NCBI GenBank assembly: GCA_956465555.1
Contig: OY101127.1
Span: 372,001 to 436,000 of the forward strand
Direction of reading: 5' to 3'
Origin: Nitzschia sp. pyKryTriq1
Lineage: Eukaryota; Bacillariophyta; Bacillariophyceae; Bacillariales; Bacillariaceae
DNA length: 64,000 bases
The notes under the pieces are model-generated. The model had not been told where the DNA came from and made no database searches. It saw nothing but the letters and a program-made list of their open reading frames with translations. A program made the position numbers and the translations under genes. Shown in pieces: positions 21,210 through 31,275 of this stretch (position 1 is the first letter of the stretch; every line of letters starts with the position of its first letter).

Positions 21210-23477
21210 ATGTGGAAGTACGGATCCCTTTTGGTGTCCTTGAAACGCTCGTCGTCCTTGGCGGCTGGAGCTGCCTCAATAGCTGGCGGACCGTTCCTAC
21301 TTTTGTTCCTGGGAGTTGCACAGCAGGATTCTCCCGAACCTTCGCGATTGGAAGCCCGCCCTCAGCCTCAGCGCTTGGTACATCGTCCTTCAGTGGCCTC
21401 ATATGAACGCCAGAAAGGCAAAATTCCGCCCCGTCAAGCACAAATTGAAAAGCTGAAATCGAAGCAGTTTGATGTTCTGGTGGTCGGCGCGGGGGCCACG
21501 GGTGCTGGCACAGCGCTCGATGCCACCACCCGCGGGTTGTCCACTGCACTGATTGAGCGAGGCGATTTCGGTAACGAAACGAGCTCGCGTTCCACCAAGT
21601 TGATTTGGGCGGGAATTCGCTACATTGCCACCGCCTTTTCCTCCTTGCTGCGATTCAAGAATCTGACGCAGCCAGTGCAGGCAGTCTCGGACTTTTGGTC
21701 CGAATTTTCCATGGTGCAGTCGGCACATAACGAACGTCGACTCTTGCTAGAAAACAACCCCCATCTTACTAAATGGGTTCCGATTGCCATTCCTATCAAA
21801 GAATGGATTTCCTGGCCTGCTCCCTTTGGCCATCCAATTTTTGCCAGTGCACCAATTACTCTCCCTGCAGTCTTCAAGTTTTATGATTCCATGTCGGGAT
21901 TTACATGCCCACCGAGTCACATCATGCGAGTATCGCGCGCCACACGTAAATTCCCACAATTGGATGAAGCTGTCAAGTACTTTCAAGTATTCTATGAAGC
22001 GACGCACAACGATGCTCGGACTGCCACCTACATTGCTCTCACGGCCGCTGAAGAAGGCGCTGCCGTAGCAAATTACGTCGAAATGATTGACGTAATTAAA
22101 GATGAAAGCGGAAAGGCGATTGGTGTCAAGTGCCGCGATAATGTTTCGGGACAAGAATTCAGCGTCCATGCAAAAGCCATCGTATTTGCTGGCGGTCCCT
22201 TTACAGATCAGTTGCGTCGAATGGAGGACCCGACCAGCCCCACCGCTGTCAACGCGGCGGCAGGAACACACATTGTACTGCCTGGATATTATTGCCCTGC
22301 TGGTATTGGAATGCTGGATATTAATACCTCGGATGGTCGATTTTTGTTCTTTTTGCCGTGGGAAGGCCACACCATCGTGGGAACGACGGATCGCAAGGGC
22401 CCGGCGGTCTCCACTCCTCAACCTCCCGAAGAAGAAATCCAATGGATTTTGAGAGAAGTTGAAAAATATCTCAGCTCAGATTTGCGGGTCCGTCGAGCCG
22501 ATGTCTTGTCGGCCTGGCAAGGCTTTCGACCACTGGCCTCGGATCCACATGCCGAGCCAGGAGCTCCAGTATCTCGCGATCACGTCGTGTCGACAAACCC
22601 AGAAACAGGAATTACTTTTATTACGGGTGGAAAGTGGACCACCTATCGTCATATGGCAGAAGATGTGATTAATCGAGTCGTCAAGTTGCATGGTTTCAAT
22701 GCCGGGCCGTGTGTGACGGGCAAGAAACGTCTCCGAGGAGGCGATGGCTACACGCGGAATGTACCGGTACAACTTGTGCAAGAATTTGGCGTGTCGGAAG
22801 ACGTAGCCCAACACTTGGCGCACACGTATGGGATGCACGCCTTTGAGGTGTGCCGCCTCGCTCGACCGACGGGCAAGAATTGGCCTCGCTTTGGAAGCAT
22901 TTTACTGGAAGGCTTTCCGTATTTGGAGTGTGAGGTTGAATATGCTTGCAAGAATGAAATGGTGTGTACCGTTAAGGATATGTTGACCTTGCGTATGCGT
23001 TTGGCCTTTTTAAACAAGGAGGCGGCTTTGGCAGTGGCTCCTCGTGTCGCAGATCTCATGGCCGAAGCCTTGGGTTGGAGTCGCCGTGAAAAGAAGCGTC
23101 AGCTGGCCGAGGCTATCGAATACATATCTCAATTTGGAGGTTCGCTTCCGGCTGACGGGGCCTTTGCTGTTGGAACGGTCAGTGATGTTCGCGATTTGTT
23201 CCATACCTTTGATTTGGGCGGTCATGGATACATTGACGCAATTGACTTGAGAAATGCAGCCAAAATGTTAGGATTTCCCTTCCAGAGCAAGAGCGAAGCC
23301 GAACGCACATTCAAAAACATCAACAAGAACAAGGACGGCAAGATCACCGAAGACGAGTTTGTGGCATGGTGGAACTCGACGACCCAAGATCGTCTGAAAA
23401 AGAACATCGGAGAAAAGTTCATCAAACGGGAGGCGACTCGCCTAGACTGGCTTGGATCACAGCCGGGCGGGAAATAA
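21210..23477 (+). CDS. GPD2: mitochondrial FAD-dependent glycerol-3-phosphate dehydrogenase with EF-hands
   Basis: A 755-residue enzyme that oxidises glycerol-3-phosphate to dihydroxyacetone phosphate and passes electrons to quinone at the inner mitochondrial membrane. The N-terminus is basic and hydrophobic (KRSSSLAAGAASIAGGPFLLLFLG), fitting import. FDVLVVGAGATGAGTALDA binds FAD and is followed by ERGDFGNETSSRSTKLIWAG, the family signature. Catalytic-core motifs GGPFTDQLR, GTTDRKGP and GGKWTTYRHMAE are intact. The C-terminus has two EF-hand loops, as in animal GPD2: FDLGGHGYIDAID is degenerate, while NKNKDGKITEDE is canonical, so calcium control is plausible. No intron was needed. The upstream region carries a dispersed repeat and a GGAACCGGTAC element. 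Confidence 0.93.
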   Translation: MWKYGSLLVSLKRSSSLAAGAASIAGGPFLLLFLGVAQQDSPEPSRLEARPQPQRLVHRPSVASYERQKGKIPPRQAQIEKLKSKQFDVLVVGAGATGAGTALDATTRGLSTALIERGDFGNETSSRSTKLIWAGIRYIATAFSSLLRFKNLTQPVQAVSDFWSEFSMVQSAHNERRLLLENNPHLTKWVPIAIPIKEWISWPAPFGHPIFASAPITLPAVFKFYDSMSGFTCPPSHIMRVSRATRKFPQLDEAVKYFQVFYEATHNDARTATYIALTAAEEGAAVANYVEMIDVIKDESGKAIGVKCRDNVSGQEFSVHAKAIVFAGGPFTDQLRRMEDPTSPTAVNAAAGTHIVLPGYYCPAGIGMLDINTSDGRFLFFLPWEGHTIVGTTDRKGPAVSTPQPPEEEIQWILREVEKYLSSDLRVRRADVLSAWQGFRPLASDPHAEPGAPVSRDHVVSTNPETGITFITGGKWTTYRHMAEDVINRVVKLHGFNAGPCVTGKKRLRGGDGYTRNVPVQLVQEFGVSEDVAQHLAHTYGMHAFEVCRLARPTGKNWPRFGSILLEGFPYLECEVEYACKNEMVCTVKDMLTLRMRLAFLNKEAALAVAPRVADLMAEALGWSRREKKRQLAEAIEYISQFGGSLPADGAFAVGTVSDVRDLFHTFDLGGHGYIDAIDLRNAAKMLGFPFQSKSEAERTFKNINKNKDGKITEDEFVAWWNSTTQDRLKKNIGEKFIKREATRLDWLGSQPGGK

Positions 23478-23574
23478 GTACAACTGAATGGATTGTAAAT
23501 TTATAAAGAAATATTTTACGTTACTATAGTTGTTGGGGCAGAGAATGATACGACCCAAGAACAGCTACTCCAAG

Positions 23575-23666
23575 TAGTCAAACAAGCAATCCAGCGGCGG
23601 CCAGGCCGTGACACTAGTCAAACAAGCAATCCAGCTAGTCAAGAAAGCAATCCAGCTAGTCAAAAC
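23575..23666. repeat. short tandem repeats of about 21 bp
   Basis: Three copies of CTAGTCAAACAAGCAATCCAG with small changes, plus a partial fourth; the first two are separated by a GC-rich spacer. They lie about 100 bp after the G3P dehydrogenase stop. Confidence 0.7.
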
Positions 23667-23868
23667 ATCAATGACTCAATGGAGTAAACTCGAGTACAGA
23701 GTACTGTAGCTTTTACTGCTTTTGACATAGTACCGATGACAATGGATGATCAATTCAATTCAATTCAACTCAACTCATTCCACTTCTTCATTCCAAGTCC
23801 CCATAGGATACGAGTAAAGTAGATTACCGTAGGGCGTACGAAGTACTCATACGACATAGGTACCACTC

Positions 23869-24669
23869 ATGATGCTGTTTCTGAAAGTTATTTCCTCTTG
23901 GCTATTTGTCCTTGGCAGAGAAAGAGTTGCCCCAGGAACGGCACTTGAGGGTGCAAAAACCTTCGAAGTTTGCTTATCGCCTGGTTGCATGGCCGATGGA
24001 GCGGACGGAACCCTTCTAAAATTGCAGGCATTGGCGCCATCCGATATGTCCGTCTTGCCAGGTGTGTGTTGCTCTCTTTGTGGTAGTGGGCCGGTTGTCA
24101 TGGATACAGGAAACAATAAAAAATACCGAAAGGTGTCGTAAACGAAGATTCTAGAAATTATTACGGAAGATGAGACCTTGGATCCCGAGCGAGCCGCAGT
24201 CCTCGAGGGTTTCAATTTAGTTTTGGAGGGAGACAAAGATCTCGAAAACAATGAATATTCCAAAGCGATCGCAAAGTATTCAAGAGCAATGGATATTGGT
24301 CTCGAGGCTGCCCTTGCCATAGAGAAAAAACGACAATCGTCAGAAGAAGTATCAAACGCGCCGTCTGGGCTGAGGTGGGTTATCATGGCAAGATGTAACG
24401 AGGCCAGAGCAAAACTGGGTCTTGCAGATTCCCAGGGTGCAATTGCAGCAGCCGAGTCTGCGCATGATCTATCACGAAAAACTTGCGCACGGTCCCTGGA
24501 ACTTGTACAAGAAGCTTGCCAGATGAAGGGCGACGATGCTGGGGAAATAAATGCACTGAAGGCTTTGTTTGATCTTCCAGAACCAAGCAAACTAAGTGTG
24601 AGGGAGGCAAATAAAAGACGTTCTTTGGGCTTTCGGCTGGCACGACTGGAAGCAGCAACCAAATCCTAG
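23869..24669 (+). pseudogene. thioredoxin-like [2Fe-2S] ferredoxin fused to TPR, interrupted by one in-frame TAA
   Basis: One frame runs across the region with a single stop, TAA at 24139-24141. The N-part has FEVCLSPGC and VCCSLCGSGPVV, the C-x4-C and C-x2/3-C pairs of thioredoxin-like [2Fe-2S] ferredoxins. After the stop the same frame reads TKILEII, then TPR-like helices (GDKDLENNEYSKAIAKYSRA, RCNEARAKLGLADSQGAIAA). Because phase is kept and both parts look protein-like, the stop appears to split one 266-codon gene. Explanations are a recent null allele, a base error, readthrough, or a tiny intron (a 54-nt in-frame removal is possible but would delete part of the ferredoxin end). The hydrophobic start MMLFLKVISSWLFVLG resembles a signal peptide. 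Confidence 0.55.
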
Positions 24670-25015
24670 GACAGAAGCGATTTTTCCTCGGCCAGAACAA
24701 AACCATGCTGCGGGCATACAACAATGACGAAATTGGACAATTTCTCCAAAGCAGTAACCTACCAATCCTACACTATGACATATTGCAATCTATGCAGTTT
24801 GAGAGATGAAAAAATAGAGTCGCCATGCTGAGAGAAAAAAGCAAAATACGTTAGCGCTGATGTGACGAAACAGAAGATTGATCGGCAAGTCGTGCAATGA
24901 AGACTATCGTGAGAACGATCCAGACTACAAATTCCACTCTCATCACATGGTGCGAAATGCGTCAGAAGTAAAGGCTGATATTAATCGAGTAATGTTACTG
25001 TACGCTTTACAATAT
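24670..25015. other. intergenic, convergent gene ends
   Basis: 346 bp between the ends of the ferredoxin-TPR gene and the first monooxygenase. No coding frame or repeat recognised. Confidence 0.5.
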
Positions 25016-26452
25016 CTATACAAAAGGCATGGTGCCTCCATAGAGAGCAGCCAAAGCCTCCTTCATCTTTTCATCTCGACCGAGAGACAACGAAGAAGAC
25101 GGGCGTCGAACTCCGAGTTCCTTATCTTTTTCTTTTCGCAGAGCCCACCGAACTTCCTCGGCGTAATCGAAAGTGGCACCGGGCAGCATTTCGGCCAGTG
25201 TATCATCTAGCATCACTTCCCCCTTGATCATCAAATCCTCCATGGCATTCGATGCTTTGTGAGAACGTCGTTCTTGTTTGCCCCCCAGACTCTTGGAACA
25301 GTCCAGGATTTTCGAGGTTCGGGGAACTCTCAATTTTTGGTACATCGCGGCAGCCCTGGCGAAATCGGTTAGATCCAATGCATCTGTCTTTTTGTTCCAA
25401 CAAAGTGCCTTCATCAGCAAGACCAAAGTCCCCGCATCTTCGATTCCCATTTGAGCCCCTTGTCCCACATAGGGGACAGGAGGATGGGCGGCATCTCCGA
25501 CCAGAACAATACGGCTATTTCGTCCATATACCCATTGCTTCAGACGAGGACTAAGTAAGGCAAATCCGACACGAACGGCGTGGTCAACTCGATACAATGG
25601 GTCAGTGTATTGCTTGTCCCAGCCATCGTCTTTCATATTTTGAGCAATTTTTTCAAACTGGACCTTTCCCTCGGCCTTGTTCAATTTCCCCCAGTCATTC
25701 TTGTTGGAGTCTTCTTCTTTGATTGGAAAGTGGATCTGAAAACACTGCTCATTCTTTCCTACAGGAAAATAAACAGCGTGAAAATTGGATGTAATTGAGC
25801 TCGGAAAGTGAATTCCTCGCTGCTGGATGGGGCATTCGGCCATGCCCATCAAGCACGTGACTCCAGTGTACTTAAATTGGACATTATGATCGGCCATACA
25901 CTGTCGAACCATGGAGTGTGCTCCATCCACACCAAATAAGAGTCGAGTGAGACGGGAGGTCCCGTCGGCAAATTGAACTTCGACTAGTCCATCTTCGTCT
26001 CTCTCCACAACATTGGAGGTGGCCTTTCGAAAATGAATCGGTATCCTCGCTTTTGCCACTGCGGCATACAGGGCATCCTGGAGGCGCCATCTTTTAATTC
26101 CAATACTGAATAATTCTTCTTCGCCCCCTGCGAGAATGTCTTCTCGTGCCTTGGCAATTTCCGTGCCATCGTGCTTCTCCCAGAGACGATACAGGTACGG
26201 ATAACCGGCATCTCGGACTCCCTTCAGGAGTTCCGGGTCAATATCTCGCAACACCCGTAGACCATTGGGGTAGATCCCAAGACCGGCGCCGACGTCTTCG
26301 GCGAAACTATGGGCTTTCTCATAAATCTCGGGTGTGATGCCAAGGTGCTTTTTCAGAGCGAGAGCTAGTACCAGCCCCACTATTCCTCCGCCTGAAATAA
26401 GAAACGTAGCTGGAGCGTCCGAGTCTCGATCACTAGAAATGGATGATGTCAT
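25016..26452 (-). CDS. FAD-dependent aromatic-ring-type monooxygenase, paralog 1 (intronless)
   Basis: A 478-residue class A flavoprotein monooxygenase (PHBH / salicylate hydroxylase / zeaxanthin epoxidase fold). The dinucleotide motif ISGGGIVGLVLALAL is at about residues 19-33, a DG-type motif LFGVDGAHSMVR lies near 170, and GDAAHPPVPYVGQGAQMGIE closes the FAD site. The C-terminus has SLG and DE/RK-rich helices. Members use NAD(P)H and O2 to hydroxylate or epoxidise small ring compounds; the substrate cannot be read here. No organelle leader is visible. A close relative lies head to head at 27913-29416; the two share runs such as GIVGLVLALALKKH and YPNGLRVLRDID. Confidence 0.85.
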   Translation of the reverse strand: MTSSISSDRDSDAPATFLISGGGIVGLVLALALKKHLGITPEIYEKAHSFAEDVGAGLGIYPNGLRVLRDIDPELLKGVRDAGYPYLYRLWEKHDGTEIAKAREDILAGGEEELFSIGIKRWRLQDALYAAVAKARIPIHFRKATSNVVERDEDGLVEVQFADGTSRLTRLLFGVDGAHSMVRQCMADHNVQFKYTGVTCLMGMAECPIQQRGIHFPSSITSNFHAVYFPVGKNEQCFQIHFPIKEEDSNKNDWGKLNKAEGKVQFEKIAQNMKDDGWDKQYTDPLYRVDHAVRVGFALLSPRLKQWVYGRNSRIVLVGDAAHPPVPYVGQGAQMGIEDAGTLVLLMKALCWNKKTDALDLTDFARAAAMYQKLRVPRTSKILDCSKSLGGKQERRSHKASNAMEDLMIKGEVMLDDTLAEMLPGATFDYAEEVRWALRKEKDKELGVRRPSSSLSLGRDEKMKEALAALYGGTMPFV

Positions 26453-27912
26453 TTTTGAGTCTGAATATTATCAAGAGATGTTCTGTCGATGAGGGACTGC
26501 TATAATATTCAAATATGTTTGTTGTGGTGGCTCTCTGTTGCGGAAATCAATAATGTGAGGGTTGGGGTCGATCCGACGTGCGACAGTATGCGACTGTGTC
26601 GTCCCATCCAGAAGAATATCATCTCATCATAAATCATCATGATATCTCGAGTTCGGATTTGCCTAGGAACAAAATGTCAATTGTCTGAACGCTATTCGAA
26701 GGCGTACAGTAGGGTTTGTACCAATCTCGCAGGTTCGGAGTTCGGTTTTTTTGTCAAAGGTCATTATCGAACTATGTGCCCTGCCTGTCTGACACACTGA
26801 GAACTTACTTCTTTGTTGAACTCAGAAATGTCGTGGGCCTGATCAAAGTTTGACTGCAGACTACAGTACATACTACTTGGTAGCAGGTAGAGACAAGTGG
26901 CCTTCTGGATTTTCCGAGCGAGAGTGGTGTAGGCGCTCGCTCCACATACGATCCGCTACCCACAGTACGTTGCTTATTGAATTGGGGGCGTCTGGTCTAG
27001 GAAAACGTGAATCCGGGGTGTGGCAGAAAGGGTGATTTTCTGTTGTAAGGTTCCCTGCAGGGGTCCATAGCTTGTTGGCGTCATTCTGCATTCTTCATCA
27101 TCTTGTTTGCGGTCTTTCTTTTCTTCTCCGCCCTCTTTGCCGCCATCCTTTTCCGTCTGTCTTAGTAGATCGTTGCTTACTAACCCAAGAAGATCATCGA
27201 TCGAACGAAGAACATCAGCACGCCGACTTCGAGTTACTAGCAAGAATAGATTAAAAAAACGCCCACCATCCCTTACACCTTTGAACAAGGCAAGGTGATG
27301 TACCAAAGGGTAACCCGAAAGACAGAGAACGGCTACGCAGTTCGAAGTCGAGTATGGGTTCTTAGGCCAATGAATTTGAAACACCAGCTACTAATATTCA
27401 TCGGTCTAGATTGTCCGAGAAAGTTGAGGGCTGGTCGGCGCCTGCGCTATCCCCAAAATTATTCGCGTCTGTCCTCCAGCCGATGGCTACAGAGTGGGCT
27501 TCGGGTTGATGAAGACAGGAATCTCACTGGGCCTTTCATTGTACCACAGTACGAGTACAGCTACTACCAGCTCTCTCTCTCTCTACTAACTAAAACTAAC
27601 TAACTCAATGATTTATCGTATTAATCGCTACTAGTAGAGAGAGAACATCATGATGTTTCCAGAGCATCTCAAGCAGCTATTGGGCACATGTGTGCGGGCA
27701 ATAATATCATGATCTATCAACCCGAACTCACACCGCCTTGTTGTTGAACGTTTTCCCGAAACTGAAAACACGAGAATAAAGGTACCGCTGTGATGCATCC
27801 TGCATCAACCTGGTACTTTTGTAATTTGTAACCCTATCAATCTTTTCATTCTGGTCACATTCATAAATTCAAAAGGATCTGAAGTAACAGCAAATCGAAA
27901 ACACAACATAAG
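26453..27912. other. intergenic region between divergent paralogs
   Basis: 1.46 kb holding both promoters of the monooxygenase pair. A minus-strand frame at 26974-27384 has a Lys/Glu-rich part (KDGGKEGGEEKKDRKQ) but no other gene-like feature. A short CT microsatellite is at about 27571-27584. No repeat of note. Confidence 0.45.
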
Positions 27913-29416
27913 ATGAACAACAAGGGATTACTACTTGAGGAACCCGCCACCCCTGCACCGATTGTAATATCGGGTGCAGGAATTGTGGGACTGGTATTGG
28001 CCTTGGCTCTCAAGAAACACATTGGGATCACTGCCGAAATATACGAGAAGGCCGATGAGTTCCATGACGACGTTGGTGCCGCACTTGGTATGTATCCGAA
28101 CGGACTACGTGTGCTGCGTGATATTGATGAAAAGCTCATGAAGAACGTCAAGGATCAAGGTTATCCCTACCTTTTCCGTCGATGGGAACGTCACGACGGT
28201 ACCGAGATCGCCACGGCCAACGAGGATGTCTTGTCAAAGGATGACGAGGAACTATGCAGTTTGGGTATCCGCCGATGGCGGCTGCAAAAAGTATTATATC
28301 AAGCCGTGCTCGCGGCTGGTATCCCGGTCCATTTCTCCAAGGCGACATGTGGAGTAGTCGAGCACGACAACGGCTTGATCGAGATTCTGTTTGAGGATGG
28401 AGCTAGCAGATTCACAGAGCTTCTCTTTGGAGTCGATGGTGGCAAATCAGCTGTGCGACATATTGTAGCAGATCCAGAGGTCAAACTGGAATACACTGGC
28501 ATCACCTGCTTGATGGGCATTTCCAATCGCCCAAGCTCTCGCCGCGGGATCAGCTTTCCAAGCTCGGCGGTATCCCATTGCCATGCTGTCTATTTTCCCA
28601 CAGGACCCACCGAACAATGTTTTCAGGTGAGGAAAAAAACACTTGTCGAAACCCAAATTTCTTTCTCTATCACAACGTCTACCATGCTAATTTTTCTTGT
28701 TCTTGCTTCTTCGACAACGATGGCACCAGATTCACTTTCCGATTGATGCGGCTCATTCTGATAAGAACAACTGGGGAAATCTCACCAAAGCGGACGGACA
28801 AGCACAATTCGATATTTTGGCTAAACGAATGATAAAGGATGGGTGGCATGATAGGTTCATTCAACCACTCTCCAGTGTGGAACATGCCGTCCAAGTTGGC
28901 TTTGCTCTATTGAATCCGAGGCTCGACCGATGGGTCTACGGCAAGAACAGAAGAATCATTTTGGTCGGTGATGCAGCTCACCCCCCTGTGCCATATGTGG
29001 GCCAGGGAGCTCAAATGGGCGTGGAAGACGCAGGCACTATTTCCCTCTTGCTGAAACATTTGTGCATGGATCAGGATGGGAAATTCAATCTGAAACATGT
29101 CGGAGAGGCGTCGAAGGTTTACGAGAAAATTCGAATTCCGAGGACATCCGCAATTCTAGACTGCTCCAAAACTCTTGGCGTGCTCCAAGAACAGCGATGT
29201 CATGAGGGTGTTGAAGCGGAGCTGCGGGACCTCTTCATTGAAGGCGAAGTTATGATGAATGAAACCATACCAGTCATGTTCCCTGGTGCAACTTACGACT
29301 ATCGAAGGGATATCATGGCAGCCATTTTGGAAGAACAAGCTCATATCAAAGATTTGGATATCTTTGATGATCTTATGCACCAGGCAGAAGCATTCTTTGG
29401 AGAGATCGAGTCGTAA
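27913..29416 (+). CDS. FAD-dependent aromatic-ring-type monooxygenase, paralog 2 (one intron)
   Basis: Exons 27913-28626 and 28730-29416, joined by removing a 103-bp intron (GTGAGG to CAG). The junction gives EQCFQ-IHFPID, matching EQCFQIHFPI in the intronless paralog. The product is 466 residues. FAD motifs are VISGAGIVGLVLALAL near the start, LFGVDGGKSAVR, and GDAAHPPVPYVGQGAQMGVE. Compared with paralog 1 it has a shorter C-terminus. The two genes diverge from a shared 1.46-kb gap, suggesting an inverted duplication followed by intron loss or gain. The likely role is oxygenation of a small ring compound, as for its partner. Confidence 0.87.
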
Positions 29417-29516
29417 GTACATTGAGATGTCTACTATTTTTCAGGGATTTCAAAAGTAAATAATTGGTACGATTTTGTTACTCAAATAAAGAATATGTAT
29501 CACAAAAGCTAATATC

Positions 29517-30230
29517 CTATTTCAAACCTTTAGCCTCGTCTCCGTCCAGTTGTACCGCTTCGCCGCCAATCCCAAAGAATCCATTCTGTTTCTTCTTCTG
29601 CTCCTTCACTTCTGGTGGGGTCGTGTCTTCCAAAAGCATCTGTCCAACTTTCCCCATGGCCTTGAAAAAGTCACCAGGAGTGAGAGGCTTCCTTTCTTTG
29701 ACTTCGATTACAACGGGGGTCTCGTAGTTTTCGTCCATGATAACTTCTTCGTCTCCTTCATCGTCGTCCCGAAGAAACTCGTCGTCCCCTAGTTGATTGG
29801 AAAATATGGTGTACATGTTGCTGACAGGACCGCGATACATGACAAGATCCAATCTGCCTGGAGCCGATTGCAACATTCCCATGATGGAATCGAAACCCAT
29901 GCCGACAACCACCTTTCCATTGATTGCCATGAGCTGGTCACCTACCCGAAGGCCAGCCATGGCACCATTCTGTCCCTCTGCAATATCGTCGACCACAAGA
30001 CCATAGTAGGGATCTGGATTTTCACCAAAGACAACACCAAGCGGCTTTGGCACTTGAGTACTGTATCCAATATCGAGACACGTTTCTAAGGGTATAGCAC
30101 AAACTTGAGTCGAAGAAGCGTGTTTTTGGTGGAGGTGTGTTGGAAGGTGGGCAGCTTGAAAGCCAATCGCACCACCAATGAAGGTACTGCAGCCCCAGAG
30201 GAAGAGAGGTGATAGGGAGGTTGTTCTCAT
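29517..30230 (-). CDS. PDZ-domain protein with plastid-type presequence
   Basis: I chose the ATG at 30228-30230 (237 residues) over one 15 codons upstream because it puts a signal peptide, MRTTSLSPLFLWGCSTFIGG, at the very N-terminus. It is followed by AIGFQAAH, where a Phe lies just after the likely cleavage site, as in diatom plastid presequences. A PDZ domain follows: PLGVVFGENPD as the binding-loop strand, then VDDIAEGQNGAMAGLRVGDQ and LMAINGKVVVG. The second half is acidic (DDDEGDEEVIMDE) with a late helix, FFKAMGKVGQMLLE. PDZ domains bind C-terminal peptides; the partner is unknown. A plastid scaffold or protease adaptor role is inference. Confidence 0.7.
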   Translation of the reverse strand: MRTTSLSPLFLWGCSTFIGGAIGFQAAHLPTHLHQKHASSTQVCAIPLETCLDIGYSTQVPKPLGVVFGENPDPYYGLVVDDIAEGQNGAMAGLRVGDQLMAINGKVVVGMGFDSIMGMLQSAPGRLDLVMYRGPVSNMYTIFSNQLGDDEFLRDDDEGDEEVIMDENYETPVVIEVKERKPLTPGDFFKAMGKVGQMLLEDTTPPEVKEQKKKQNGFFGIGGEAVQLDGDEAKGLK

Positions 30231-31275
30231 CGCGCTGGTTTTGTCCCTGTCAGTATTCTCGACAAATAAATACAATGCGCTGGGAGCTAATGGGGATAAA
30301 TATAAAATGTAGGCCTACCGGTCAAGCATTTTTGCGTCTCGCGTCATGCGTCATCATCAGCATCGTCTTTTCTCGTCATTCGTCATCGACTTTAACTTTC
30401 CTCTCTCTCTGCATGCGGAGACTATTGAAGTAGGATTTGCACGAGCAAATACTTCCAGTACTTTCGGAAAAATATACAAATCTTGTCAGTCGCCCCTTCA
30501 CTCCCAAATTTTTCCCCAAAGGCTGCGCAACTACGCGCGTGTGGGCAGTGGACCCACAATCGCGCTCCAATGGCTGTATTCAATGATCTCAAAACTAAAC
30601 GAAGTGAACGAAAGGACAAAATCTGATTTAATAGGCTCTGATTTCCTTTCTATCTTCCTGAAAGCCAATCTGATTCCCCAAGGATATCTGGATGAAAATG
30701 ATGCGGTTAATTCCGTTCTCCAGAGGTATTGTAAAGAGCAGCTTTTCCATTACCCAATCAAGTCGGAAACGACCATCGGTGCTAAAAGTACGATGCAGCT
30801 TCAACTGATGCTACGTGCGCTCCCCCGCGCCGACCCTTCAGCTGCCACGCACGTGCTTTCTGCGGTTACACCGCCCATCACGCGCTGCCAGCGCCCAAAA
30901 AACTCTCGGCTGAAAGAAGGCCCCTTATCAGAGAAAACCACGTGTCCACGACTCATCGGACTTGTATAACTTTCCGCAAGACTGTACCTGGTACCACCGT
31001 ACGAACCGGTATGGAGTGGGGAGCCAGACATACAGACCGGGTTGGATCTTGGTTGGATGTGGCTTGTGGCTTCGCCCGCCGCTGCGCCCATTTCCCCCGC
31101 CCGTGCCAGCCCAATTCTATTCTTCTTGTACTCGTAGAGGTACATACATACAAGTACCGTACCGGTACAAGTGCGCACCAAAGCACTTCTTGGTTCTTGG
31201 TGCGAGTTTCGCTAATCGCCATGATGCTGCTGCATCATTTACATTTGACAAGGAAAGTAGAGGAAGCAGTTCACG
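30231..31275. other. intergenic, divergent promoters; one doubtful ORF
   Basis: 1.0 kb between the PDZ and sugar-transporter genes. A plus frame at 30346-30969 (207 codons) contains a protein-like stretch around 30583-30810 (KLNEVNERTKSDLIGSDFL) but has no family match I can see and no good start context. It could be a gene fragment. ACCGGTA palindromes occur near 31003 and 31155, just upstream of the transporter. Confidence 0.4.

Noticed and set aside
26974-27384. 136-codon minus-strand ORF with a Lys/Glu-rich middle
   Set aside because: Low complexity, and it lies in the shared promoter gap of the monooxygenases; not supported as a gene.
30346-30969. 207-codon plus-strand ORF in the PDZ-transporter gap
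   Set aside because: Some stretches look protein-like, but there is no family, start context or codon pattern strong enough for a gene call; described under the intergenic entry.
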